Assembly (NCBI RefSeq): GCF_039537875.1 | Contig: NZ_BAABBI010000001.1 | Coordinates: forward strand, 1,736,001 to 1,800,000 | DNA length: 64,000 nt | Direction of reading: 5' to 3' | Origin: Corallibacter vietnamensis | GTDB lineage: Bacteria; Bacteroidota; Bacteroidia; Flavobacteriales; Flavobacteriaceae | In this document: positions 44,669 to 53,485 of the stretch, piece by piece | Numbering within the stretch: the first letter of the stretch is position 1 | Layout: each line of letters begins with the position of its first letter | Made by a program: the position numbers and the translations under genes | The notes under the pieces: model-generated | The model's input: the letters and a program-made list of their open reading frames with translations, nothing else | Databases searched by the model: none | Told to the model about the DNA's origin: nothing

Positions 44669-45622
44669 ATGTCTGATGTCGCTGCAGTTGAAACATTTGT
44701 AAAAAAATACCAAGCTTTAAAATCTGAAATAGCCAAAGTCATTATTGGCCAAGATCATATAATAGATCAAATTTTGATTTCTATTTTTTCGGGTGGTCAT
44801 GCACTCTTAGTAGGTGTTCCTGGTTTGGCAAAAACCTTAATGGTAAATACCATTGCTCAAGCTTTAGGATTAGATTTTAAAAGAATTCAATTCACACCAG
44901 ATTTAATGCCTAGTGATATATTGGGTAGCGAAATTTTAGATGAAAACAGGCAGTTTAAGTTTATAAAAGGTCCAATATTTTCTAATATAGTTTTAGCTGA
45001 TGAAATTAACAGAACACCTCCAAAAACGCAAGCTGCTTTATTAGAAGCTATGCAAGAGCGCGCTGTTACTGTAGCAGGACATCAGTATAAACTAAATTTA
45101 CCTTATTTTGTTTTAGCAACACAAAACCCAATTGAGCAAGAAGGAACATATCCGTTACCAGAAGCGCAATTAGATCGTTTTATGTTTTCTGTAAACCTTG
45201 AATACCCTAGCTTTAAAGAAGAGGTAGAAGTTGTAAAGTCTACAACATCTGTAAACAATCCAACAATCAATGCTTTGTTTACAGCAAAAGAAATTGTTGA
45301 GATACAACAACTAACAAGACGCATACCTGTAGCAGATAATGTAATAGAATATGCTGTGCGCATGACAAGCAAAACAAGACCTAATACTGAAACAGCATCA
45401 GATTTAGTAAAACAATATATAGATTGGGGTGCTGGTCCTAGAGCTTCCCAAAATTTAATTCTGGCTGCAAAAACTCACGCAGCAACACAAGGAAAATTCT
45501 CTCCTGATATTGAAAATGTTCAAGCAGTAGCAACAAGCATTTTTAGACACCGAATTATTAAAAACTATAAGGCTGAAGCCGAAGGAATTTCTATAGAAAA
45601 AATCATAGAAAGTCTATTTTAA
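44669..45622 (+). CDS. MoxR-family AAA ATPase
   Basis: A 317-residue cytoplasmic chaperone-type ATPase. Walker A GVPGLAKTLMVNTI, FTPDLMPSDILGSE, Walker B VLADEINRTPPKTQAALLEAM, FVLATQNPIEQEGTYPLPEAQLDRF and the AAA lid are intact. MoxR proteins mature metal enzymes or envelope complexes, usually with DUF58/VWA partners, none of which follows here. Close linkage with the parvulin genes suggests co-transcription. Confidence 0.92.
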   Translation: MSDVAAVETFVKKYQALKSEIAKVIIGQDHIIDQILISIFSGGHALLVGVPGLAKTLMVNTIAQALGLDFKRIQFTPDLMPSDILGSEILDENRQFKFIKGPIFSNIVLADEINRTPPKTQAALLEAMQERAVTVAGHQYKLNLPYFVLATQNPIEQEGTYPLPEAQLDRFMFSVNLEYPSFKEEVEVVKSTTSVNNPTINALFTAKEIVEIQQLTRRIPVADNVIEYAVRMTSKTRPNTETASDLVKQYIDWGAGPRASQNLILAAKTHAATQGKFSPDIENVQAVATSIFRHRIIKNYKAEAEGISIEKIIESLF

Positions 45623-45797
45623 ACCGTTCTAAATAGTGGTATTGATAATTTAAGAGTAATTAATTGTTAATTTATTATTTTTTAAACATCAGAATTGAGT
45701 ATTTTGTAAAATAATTATCAAAAAATCTTTTTTTATTGAATATTATTCATTGATATTACTATTTTGTTACATATTTTTAAATACTCTTTATAATTTG

Positions 45798-45805
45798 TAT
45801 TTTTG
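45798..45805 (+). promoter_or_regulatory. Promoter -7 box of acnB
   Basis: TATTTTTG then TGAGC fits TAnnTTTG, 54 bases before ATG 45860. The 237-base gap before acnB otherwise holds only AT-rich sequence without clear structure. Confidence 0.5.
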
Positions 45806-45859
45806 TGAGCCTTTATTTTTCATAATGGCAGTTTATTTATTAATAGCAAAATAACTTTT

Positions 45860-48640
45860 ATGCAAACATACAACGACTACCTTAAAGAAATTGAAGCTCG
45901 TAAACTTCAAGGATTACATCCAAAGCCTATTGATGGCGCAGAATTATTAAGCGAAATTATAACGCAAATAAAAGATGAAAATAACGAGCATAGAAAAGAT
46001 TCTTTAAACTTTTTTATATATAACGTTTTACCAGGTACTACAAGTGCTGCACGTGTCAAAGCAGACTTTTTAAAAGAAATTATTTTAGGAGAAACTAAAG
46101 TAGAAGAAATTACTTCAGAATTTGCTTTCGAGCAATTATCTCACATGAAAGGTGGACCTTCTGTAGAAGTACTTTTAGATTTAGCTTTAGGTGAAGATAA
46201 AGCAATTGCTGAAGCTGCAGCTAAAGTATTAAAAACACAAGTATTTTTATACGAAGCAGATACCGAACGTTTAGAACAAGCAATGAAAGCTGGTAACGCG
46301 ATTGCAAAAGAGATAATCGAGAGTTATGCGCAAGCAGAATTTTTTATAAAACTTCCAGAAGTTCAAGAAGAAATTCAAGTAGTAACTTATGTTGCTGGTG
46401 TAGGTGATATTTCAACAGATTTATTATCACCAGGTGCAGATGCGCACTCAAGATCAGATCGTGAGTTACATGGTCAATCTATTTTTGAGCATAACAAAGA
46501 TATGCAACAAGAAGTGTTAGCTTTAAAAGAGCAACATCCAGATAAGCGTATTATGCTTATTGCAGAAAAAGGAACAATGGGTGTAGGTTCATCTCGTATG
46601 TCTGGTGTAAATAACGTGGCATTATGGACAGGAATTCCATCGTCACCTTATGTACCATTTATCAATATTGCACCTGTAATCGCAGGAACAAATGGTATTG
46701 CACCAATCTTCTTAACTACAGTTGGTGTAACTGGAGGAATTGGAATTGACCTTAAAAATTGGGTAAAACAAAAAGACGAAAACGGTAACACAGTTGTAGA
46801 TGCCGATGGCGAACCTATTTTAAAAGAGGTATATTCTGTAAAAACAGGTACGGTTTTAACAATTAATACAAAAGAGAAAAAATTATATAACGGAGACCAA
46901 GAGCTTAAAGATATTTCTACAGCATTAACACCACAAAAAATGGAGTTTATCAAAGCTGGTGGATCTTACGCTGTGGTTTTTGGTAAAAAATTACAAACCT
47001 TTGCTTGTAAAGCTTTAGGTATCGAAATTCCTCAAGTGTACGCAGCATCTAAAGAAATTACTGTAGAAAACCAAGGATTAACAGCAGTAGAAAAAATCTT
47101 TAATAAAAACGCTGTTGGTACGACACCAGGAAAAACATTACACGCTGGATCTAACGTTCGTGTAGAAGTAAACATTGTAGGTTCTCAAGATACTACAGGT
47201 TTAATGACGTCTCAAGAATTAGAAATGATGGCAGCAACGGTAATTTCACCAATTGTAGATGCTGGTTACCAATCTGGTTGTCATACAGCTTCAGTTTGGG
47301 ATGATAAATCAAAAGCTAACATTCCGCGTTTAATGAAATTTATGAACGATTTCGGTTTGATTACTGGTCGTGATCCTAAAGGTCATTATCACGCAATGAC
47401 AGACGTAATTCATAAAGTATTAAACGATATTACCGTAGACGATTGGGATATCATTATTGGTGGAGATTCGCATACGCGTATGTCTAAAGGTGTTGCTTTT
47501 GGTGCCGATTCAGGTACGGTAGCATTAGCTTTAGCAACTGGTGAAGCAACAATGCCAATTCCAGAGTCTGTAAAAGTAACGTTTAAAGGTAACATGAGAA
47601 GCTTCATGGATTTCCGTGATGTGGTACATGCAACGCAACAACAAATGTTAAAGCAATTTGATGGCGAAAACGTATTCCAAGGTCGTGTTATCGAAGTACA
47701 CATTGGTACATTAACATCAGATCAAGCCTTTACATTTACAGATTGGACTGCAGAGATGAAAGCGAAAGCGTCTATCTGTATTTCTGAAGAAGAAACGTTA
47801 ATCGAGTCTTTAGAAATTGCTAGAGATCGTATCCAAATCATGATTAAAAAGGGTATGGATAACGAAAAGCAAATGTTACAAGGTTTAGTAGATAAAGCAA
47901 ACAACAGAATAGAAGAGCTTAAATCTGGTTCTAAGCCAGCATTAAAGCCAGATGCAGATGCTAAATATTATGCAGAAGTGGTTATCGATTTAGATGAAAT
48001 CGCAGAACCAATGATCGCAGATCCAGATGTAAACAACGAAGATCCTTCAAGACGTTATACACACGATACTATTCGTCCATTATCATACTATGGCGGAACT
48101 AAAAAAGTAGATTTAGGTTTCGTTGGATCTTGTATGGTACATAAAGGAGATATGAAAATTTTAGCACAAATGCTAAAAAACATCGAAGCTCAACACGGTA
48201 AAGTAGAATTTAAAGCGCCATTAGTTGTAGCGCCACCAACATACAATATTGTTGATGAATTAAAAGCTGAAGGTGATTGGGAAGTATTACAAAAATACTC
48301 AGGATTCGAGTTTAACGACGACGCACCAAAAGCAGCTGCACGTACTAAATACGAAAACATGTTGTATTTAGAGCGTCCTGGTTGTAACCTTTGTATGGGT
48401 AATCAAGAAAAAGCTGAACCTGGAGATACAGTAATGGCTACATCTACACGTTTATTCCAAGGTCGTGTTGTAAAAGATGCCGATGGTAAAAAAGGAGAAT
48501 CATTATTATCATCAACACCAGTTGTAGTATTATCAACTATTCTTGGTCGTACACCAACTATGGAAGAATACGAAGCTGCAGTAGATGGTATCGTATTAAC
48601 CAAGTTTAAGCCATCTCAAAAACAATTAGTAATGGCATAA
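45860..48640 (+). CDS. acnB: Bifunctional aconitate hydratase 2 / 2-methylisocitrate dehydratase
   Basis: TCA-cycle aconitase of the AcnB type, 926 residues, with an N-terminal HEAT-like domain (about 1-160), a swivel domain and the 4Fe-4S catalytic domains. Cluster ligands lie in YQSGCHTASVWDD and near the end in RPGCNLCMGNQEKAEPGD; the substrate-binding IIGGDSHTRMSKGVAFGADSG is intact. It isomerises citrate to isocitrate and can serve the methylcitrate cycle. A mitochondrial-type aconitase gene follows directly. Confidence 0.95.
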   Translation: MQTYNDYLKEIEARKLQGLHPKPIDGAELLSEIITQIKDENNEHRKDSLNFFIYNVLPGTTSAARVKADFLKEIILGETKVEEITSEFAFEQLSHMKGGPSVEVLLDLALGEDKAIAEAAAKVLKTQVFLYEADTERLEQAMKAGNAIAKEIIESYAQAEFFIKLPEVQEEIQVVTYVAGVGDISTDLLSPGADAHSRSDRELHGQSIFEHNKDMQQEVLALKEQHPDKRIMLIAEKGTMGVGSSRMSGVNNVALWTGIPSSPYVPFINIAPVIAGTNGIAPIFLTTVGVTGGIGIDLKNWVKQKDENGNTVVDADGEPILKEVYSVKTGTVLTINTKEKKLYNGDQELKDISTALTPQKMEFIKAGGSYAVVFGKKLQTFACKALGIEIPQVYAASKEITVENQGLTAVEKIFNKNAVGTTPGKTLHAGSNVRVEVNIVGSQDTTGLMTSQELEMMAATVISPIVDAGYQSGCHTASVWDDKSKANIPRLMKFMNDFGLITGRDPKGHYHAMTDVIHKVLNDITVDDWDIIIGGDSHTRMSKGVAFGADSGTVALALATGEATMPIPESVKVTFKGNMRSFMDFRDVVHATQQQMLKQFDGENVFQGRVIEVHIGTLTSDQAFTFTDWTAEMKAKASICISEEETLIESLEIARDRIQIMIKKGMDNEKQMLQGLVDKANNRIEELKSGSKPALKPDADAKYYAEVVIDLDEIAEPMIADPDVNNEDPSRRYTHDTIRPLSYYGGTKKVDLGFVGSCMVHKGDMKILAQMLKNIEAQHGKVEFKAPLVVAPPTYNIVDELKAEGDWEVLQKYSGFEFNDDAPKAAARTKYENMLYLERPGCNLCMGNQEKAEPGDTVMATSTRLFQGRVVKDADGKKGESLLSSTPVVVLSTILGRTPTMEEYEAAVDGIVLTKFKPSQKQLVMA

Positions 48641-48662
48641 AAGTCTTAATAATTTATAATGA

Positions 48663-48693
48663 AAAGCCCGAATTTTTTAATTCGGGCTTTTTT
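48663..48693 (+). terminator. Strong terminator after acnB
   Basis: A 12-bp perfect stem (AAAGCCCGAATT / AATTCGGGCTTT, 48663-48690) with TTTT loop and a T tract. Confidence 0.92.
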
Positions 48694-48834
48694 ATTAACC
48701 TTTTTTTATGATAGTATGAGTTATATTTTAGTAACTTATAACAAGTCTAAATTACAGTGATATCATAGTATATACAGTACTTTATCGCTTTTTTTTAATA
48801 AATTTAATACATAAAAAAACAAAAAACTAATCAT

Positions 48835-51096
48835 ATGGCATTTGACATTGAAATGATAAAAAACGTTTACTCTAAAATGGCAGAACGTGTTGATAAAGCG
48901 CGAAAGGTTGTAGGTAAACCATTAACACTTTCAGAAAAGATTTTATACGCACATCTTTGGGATGGTAATCCGGAAAAAGCTTTTGTTAGAGGCAAGGATT
49001 ATGTAGATTTTGCACCAGATAGAATAGCGTGTCAGGATGCAACAGCACAAATGGCTTTGTTGCAGTTTATGCAAGCAGGTAAAGCAAAAGTAGCAGTGCC
49101 AACAACGGTGCATTGTGACCATTTAATTCAAGCAAAGCAAGGTGCTGCACCTGATTTAAAAAGAGCAAATGAAACAAGTAATGAAGTATTTGATTTCTTG
49201 GCTTCAGTATCTAATAAATATGGTATTGGCTTTTGGAAACCAGGAGCAGGAATTATTCATCAAGTGGTGTTAGAAAATTATGCGTTTCCAGGAGGTATGA
49301 TGATTGGTACCGATTCTCATACAGTTAATGCTGGTGGTTTAGGAATGGTTGCTATTGGAGTAGGAGGTGCTGATGCTGTAGATGTTATGGCAGGTATGCC
49401 TTGGGAGTTGAAATTTCCAAAACTCATAGGTGTTAAGTTAACAGGAAGCTTAAACGGTTGGACTTCTGCTAAAGACGTTATTCTAAAAGTAGCTGGTATT
49501 CTCACGGTAAAAGGAGGAACAGGAGCTATTGTTGAATACTTTGGGCCGGGAGCAAAAAACTTATCGTGTACAGGAAAAGGAACTATCTGTAATATGGGAG
49601 CCGAAATAGGAGCAACAACATCAACATTTGGATATGATGATTCAATGGAGCGTTATTTACGAGCAACAGATAGAAGTGATATTGCAGATGCAGCTAATGA
49701 AATTCGTGAGTACTTAACTGGAGATAATGAAGTTTATTCTAATCCTGAATCATATTTTGATCAAGTTATTGAAATAGATTTAGATACATTAAGACCACAT
49801 TTAAATGGACCTTTCACACCAGATTTAGCAACACCAGTTGGTGAATTAGGTAAGAAAGCAAAAGAAAATGATTGGCCAATAAAAGTTGATTGGGGATTAA
49901 TAGGATCTTGTACCAATTCTTCTTATGAAGATTTAACGCGTGCAGCATCTATAGCAAAACAGGCGGTAGATAAAAAAATTAAATCAAGAGCTGATTTTGG
50001 TATTAATCCAGGATCAGAGCAAATTCGTTATACAGCAGAACGTGACGGTATTTTAAAGATTTTTGAAGATCTTGATGCAACTATATTTACAAATGCTTGT
50101 GGACCATGTATAGGACAATGGGATAGAAGTGATTTAAAAGGAGAAGAAAAAAACACCATTGTACATTCATTTAATAGAAACTTCTCAAAAAGAGCAGATG
50201 GAAACCCTAATACGCATGCCTTTGTTGGTTCTCCAGAAATGGTTGCTGCAATTGCAATTTCTGGACGTTTAGATTTTGACCCAATGCATGACACATTAAT
50301 TAATGAAGATGGAGAAGAAGTAAAACTAGATGAGCCACAAGGAATAGAGTTACCACCACAAGGTTTTGAGGTGGAAGATGCTGGTTATGTTGAGCCATTA
50401 GAAGATGGTAGTGGTGTTACAGTTACAGTAAATCCTAAATCAGAACGCTTACAATTACTAACACCTTTTGAACCAATTGGTGATGAAATAAAAGGCGCGA
50501 AGCTGTTGATAAAAGCTTTTGGAAAATGTACTACAGATCATATTAGTATGGCAGGACCATGGTTACGTTTTAGAGGGCATTTAGATAACATTTCTAATAA
50601 CTGTTTGATAGGTGCTGTAAATGCCTTTGGTAAGAAAACAAATTTTGTCAAGAATCAGTTATCTGGTGAATATGAAGGTGTTCCTGATACGGCAAGAGCT
50701 TACAAAGCAGCAGGTGTAAAATCTGTAGTTGTAGGTGATCATAATTATGGCGAAGGGTCATCAAGAGAGCATGCAGCTATGGAGCCTAGACATTTAGGTG
50801 TTGCCGCTGTAATTGTTAAATCATTTGCTCGTATTCATGAAACAAATCTTAAAAAACAAGGATTATTAGGTCTAACTTTTGTCAATGAAAATGATTACGA
50901 TCTAATTCAAGAAGACGATACATTCAACTTTTTAGACCTTAATGAATTTGCACCAGATAAACCTCTAACAATAGAGCTGGTTCATGCAGATGGTAGTAAA
51001 GATGAAATAAAAGTTAATCATACTTATAATGATGCTCAAATAGCATGGTACAAAGCAGGTTCGGCACTAAATTTAATTGCTGCTGAAAATGCTTAA
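48835..51096 (+). CDS. Aconitate hydratase, mitochondrial-type
   Basis: A second aconitase, 753 residues, of the type found in mitochondria and unlike AcnB in domain order (swivel domain at the C-terminus). Cluster cysteines are in GSCTNSSYEDL and NACGPCIGQWDRSD; other motifs are TDSHTVNAGGLGM, SKRADGNPNTHAFVGSPEM and the swivel GEGSSREHAAMEPRHLG. It has its own terminator. Carrying both forms next to each other implies different expression or different resistance to oxidants. Confidence 0.95.
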   Translation: MAFDIEMIKNVYSKMAERVDKARKVVGKPLTLSEKILYAHLWDGNPEKAFVRGKDYVDFAPDRIACQDATAQMALLQFMQAGKAKVAVPTTVHCDHLIQAKQGAAPDLKRANETSNEVFDFLASVSNKYGIGFWKPGAGIIHQVVLENYAFPGGMMIGTDSHTVNAGGLGMVAIGVGGADAVDVMAGMPWELKFPKLIGVKLTGSLNGWTSAKDVILKVAGILTVKGGTGAIVEYFGPGAKNLSCTGKGTICNMGAEIGATTSTFGYDDSMERYLRATDRSDIADAANEIREYLTGDNEVYSNPESYFDQVIEIDLDTLRPHLNGPFTPDLATPVGELGKKAKENDWPIKVDWGLIGSCTNSSYEDLTRAASIAKQAVDKKIKSRADFGINPGSEQIRYTAERDGILKIFEDLDATIFTNACGPCIGQWDRSDLKGEEKNTIVHSFNRNFSKRADGNPNTHAFVGSPEMVAAIAISGRLDFDPMHDTLINEDGEEVKLDEPQGIELPPQGFEVEDAGYVEPLEDGSGVTVTVNPKSERLQLLTPFEPIGDEIKGAKLLIKAFGKCTTDHISMAGPWLRFRGHLDNISNNCLIGAVNAFGKKTNFVKNQLSGEYEGVPDTARAYKAAGVKSVVVGDHNYGEGSSREHAAMEPRHLGVAAVIVKSFARIHETNLKKQGLLGLTFVNENDYDLIQEDDTFNFLDLNEFAPDKPLTIELVHADGSKDEIKVNHTYNDAQIAWYKAGSALNLIAAENA

Positions 51097-51123
51097 TATC
51101 TTAATATATAAGAGGATAATAAT

Positions 51124-51153
51124 GAAAAAGCCCTTAGATTAAGGGCTTTTTTT
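51124..51153 (+). terminator. Terminator after the second aconitase gene
   Basis: AAAAGCCCTTA / TAAGGGCTTTT (51126-51150) with a three-base loop, followed by T. Confidence 0.9.
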
Positions 51154-51220
51154 ATTGCATAAATTGTAAGGCGTTTTTCTATTTAGCGACAGTTTATATA
51201 GCTAACAAAAACTCTTAAAA

Positions 51221-51901
51221 ATGAAATCTCTTTGGTTTTTTGAAGATGTAAATCTTTTTACAGTCTTATGCCCTCACAAATTTAAAACCTACAAAAAACA
51301 ACACACTTTTGATGCTTATAAAAAGAAAGATTACATTTATTTTGAAGAAGACTCTGCAAATAAAGTATATCTCATAGAAAAAGGAAAGGTTAAAATTGGT
51401 TACTATAATGATGATGGTACAGAGGTAACTAAAGCAATTTTAACAAAAGGTGAGCTCTTTGGAGAAAAAGCCATTCTAGGCGTAGAAAAGCGAGACGAAT
51501 TTGCTCAATCACTGGATAATAATACATCAATATGTCCTATAGGTGTAAATACCATGCACGAATTAATGAGAGATAATCAAACATTTAGTTTTAAAATATA
51601 CAAGTTTATAGGCTTTAAGTTTAAAAAGTTAGAAAGGCGATTACAATTACTACTTTTTAAAGACTCAAAAACGAGACTTTTAGAGTTTTTAAATGAATTA
51701 TGTACAGAGTATGGTTATAATTGTGAAGAAACAGGAAATCAAATTATAAAACATCCATATACTCAAAAGGATATTGCTTCTTTAATAGGAACATCTAGAC
51801 CAACACTAAATATTTTAATGAACGAATTAAAAGATGCTCATATTATTGATTTCAACAGGAAAGAAATCAGAATTTTAAAAAAAATGCGTAATGTTAGTTA
51901 G
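51221..51901 (+). CDS. Crp/Fnr-family transcriptional regulator
   Basis: A 226-residue regulator with an N-terminal cNMP-binding-like beta-roll (YFEEDSANKVYLIEKGKVKIG, KGELFGEKAILG), a long dimer helix and a C-terminal winged helix-turn-helix (HPYTQKDIASLIGTSRPTLNILMNEL). No Fnr-type Cys cluster is seen at the N-terminus. Ligand and targets are unknown; the adjacent lipoprotein and TlpA-like genes are candidates. A hairpin overlaps its stop codon. Confidence 0.87.
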   Translation: MKSLWFFEDVNLFTVLCPHKFKTYKKQHTFDAYKKKDYIYFEEDSANKVYLIEKGKVKIGYYNDDGTEVTKAILTKGELFGEKAILGVEKRDEFAQSLDNNTSICPIGVNTMHELMRDNQTFSFKIYKFIGFKFKKLERRLQLLLFKDSKTRLLEFLNELCTEYGYNCEETGNQIIKHPYTQKDIASLIGTSRPTLNILMNELKDAHIIDFNRKEIRILKKMRNVS

Positions 51902-51912
51902 CTAACATTTTT
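51890..51912 (+). terminator. Hairpin overlapping the regulator's stop codon
   Basis: AATGTTAG (51890-51897) and CTAACATT (51902-51909) flank TTAG; TTT follows. The TAG stop (51899-51901) lies in the loop. Confidence 0.6.
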
Positions 51913-51962
51913 AGTTGTTGCTTTAAAATACTTTTGATAAAGAACTTTAAAAAATAAAAGCA

Positions 51963-52841
51963 ATGATTAAAAAAATGATTTTTTCAGTTGTAGCGCTATC
52001 AACCTTAATAACATCTTGTAGTAGCGACGACGATACTTTAGTTTTATTACCAGGAGCACAAACATCAGATTTAACTTTAAACTTAAACGGACTAGAAACT
52101 TTAGGTGACGATTTTGTTTATGAGGGCTGGATAATTGTAGATGGAGAACCTGTATCAACAGGTACATTTTCAAGTGTAACTTTTCCACAAACGTTTTCAG
52201 TAAACACCGCGCAATTAAATGCAGCTACAACTTTTGTGTTGTCCATAGAGCCAGCAATAGATTTAGATCCAGCACCAGCAGATACAAAAATTTTAGTTGG
52301 TGATTTTTCAGGAGATACTGCAAATGTTAATTCTGGTATTGTAGGAGATTTTTCTAGCGCAGCAGGAGCTTTCTTTTTAAGAACTCCAACAGATGAAACA
52401 GGTACAAATAATGGTAACGATCAGTATGGTGTCTGGTTTGGAACACCAGGAATGCCTCCAGTTTCTAATTTTAATTTGCCAGAGCTTCCAGATGGTTGGG
52501 CTTATGAAGGTTGGGTTGTTGGCGATTCAGGGCCATTAACAACAGGACGATTTAACGTATTTAATATGGCAGATGATAGTGCGCCATTTAGTGAAACATT
52601 ACAAGCTGGACCTCCAATACCAGGAGAAGATTTCTTTATAAATGCACCAATGGGAGAGACGTTTCCTTTAGATATAAGAAACAGAACGGTGGTTATTTCA
52701 GTAGAACCAGTTCCTGATAATTCTCCAGCACCATTTTCTATAAAACCATTATTAGGAACAGCAGGAATGGAAACAGCACCATCAACACATAATTTTATGC
52801 AAAATTTAAATTCACTTCCAACAGGAATGGTGACTAGATAA
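51963..52841 (+). CDS. Lipoprotein with two RskA-C-terminal-like repeats
   Basis: A 292-residue lipoprotein (lipobox STLITSC followed by SSDDD). It has two similar units: VYEGWIIVDGEPVSTGTFS...FVLSIEPAIDLDPAP and AYEGWVVGDSGPLTTGRFN...VVISVEPVPDNSPAP. The pattern resembles the extracytoplasmic domain of RskA-type anti-sigma factors, but there is no membrane helix and no sigma-binding domain. So it may be a stand-alone surface or periplasmic sensor or binder. Function unknown. It follows the Crp/Fnr gene. Confidence 0.72.
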   Translation: MIKKMIFSVVALSTLITSCSSDDDTLVLLPGAQTSDLTLNLNGLETLGDDFVYEGWIIVDGEPVSTGTFSSVTFPQTFSVNTAQLNAATTFVLSIEPAIDLDPAPADTKILVGDFSGDTANVNSGIVGDFSSAAGAFFLRTPTDETGTNNGNDQYGVWFGTPGMPPVSNFNLPELPDGWAYEGWVVGDSGPLTTGRFNVFNMADDSAPFSETLQAGPPIPGEDFFINAPMGETFPLDIRNRTVVISVEPVPDNSPAPFSIKPLLGTAGMETAPSTHNFMQNLNSLPTGMVTR

Positions 52842-52860
52842 AAGTAAATTTTTGTTAGTT

Positions 52861-52897
52861 TTAGAGCATGATCACCTTACTGGTGGTTGTGCTTTAA
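52861..52897 (+). ncRNA. RNA hairpin upstream of the TlpA-like gene
   Basis: Positions 52861-52876 pair with 52882-52897 around loop TTACT. Of 16 pairs, four are G-U (52864, 52869, 52870 and 52872), which pair only in plus-strand RNA, so the structure probably acts in the transcript. It may end the lipoprotein mRNA or control tlpA; the T tract is weak. Confidence 0.55.
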
Positions 52898-52908
52898 TAT
52901 TTTAAAAA

Positions 52909-53463
52909 ATGAAATTAAAAACAAGTAATATTATATTAATAATTGTTATTCTATTATTAATAGTTCCTCAAACGCGAAAGCCCATTCAAGTTTTTTTAAA
53001 CAAAGGATTAGCAATGATTAGTCCATCTGTAACTGAAGTTTCTGAAAGAGCTTCTGTAAATAATTATGACTGGGAGTTGCTGGATGCCACGGGAGCAATA
53101 TATAATTTTAATGATGCTAAAAACAAAGTGGTTGTTGTAAACTTTTGGGCTACTTGGTGTCCGCCATGTATTGCTGAAATGCCAAGTCTAGATGCGTTAT
53201 ATGAAGATTATAAAGATGAAGTAGTGTTTTTGTTTGTTTCTAATGAGTCAGTAGATACTACAACAAAATTTTTAAGAAAGCATCAATATCAGATTCCAAC
53301 ATTTCAACCAAAAACTACCATTCCTAGTGTGTTTCAAGTGAGTTCTATACCCAGAACATTTTTAATAGACAAAAAAGGAATGGTAGTGGTTGATAAGACT
53401 GGTGCCGCAAATTGGAATAGTAAAGCAATTACATCAACAATAGATAAATTACTTTTAGATTAA
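52909..53463 (+). CDS. TlpA-like thiol:disulfide oxidoreductase
   Basis: A 184-residue thioredoxin-fold protein anchored by one N-terminal helix (IILIIVILLLIVP) with the catalytic domain outside. The redox motif is WATWCPPCIAEMPSLD and the cis-Pro loop is SIPRTFLIDKKG. Such proteins reduce disulfides in the periplasm, for example in cytochrome maturation. It is near persulfide-related genes, but points towards them convergently, so a shared role is only a guess. Confidence 0.88.
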   Translation: MKLKTSNIILIIVILLLIVPQTRKPIQVFLNKGLAMISPSVTEVSERASVNNYDWELLDATGAIYNFNDAKNKVVVVNFWATWCPPCIAEMPSLDALYEDYKDEVVFLFVSNESVDTTTKFLRKHQYQIPTFQPKTTIPSVFQVSSIPRTFLIDKKGMVVVDKTGAANWNSKAITSTIDKLLLD

Positions 53464-53485
53464 TTTATAGACAACTAGGCTTATT

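Noticed and set aside
45623..45859. Possible small RNA or riboswitch before acnB
   Set aside because: The gap is AT-rich with a -7 box but shows no stable or GC-containing helix.
51963..52841. Assigning the lipoprotein as an anti-sigma factor
   Set aside because: It lacks a sigma-binding domain and a membrane helix; only the outer domain resembles RskA.
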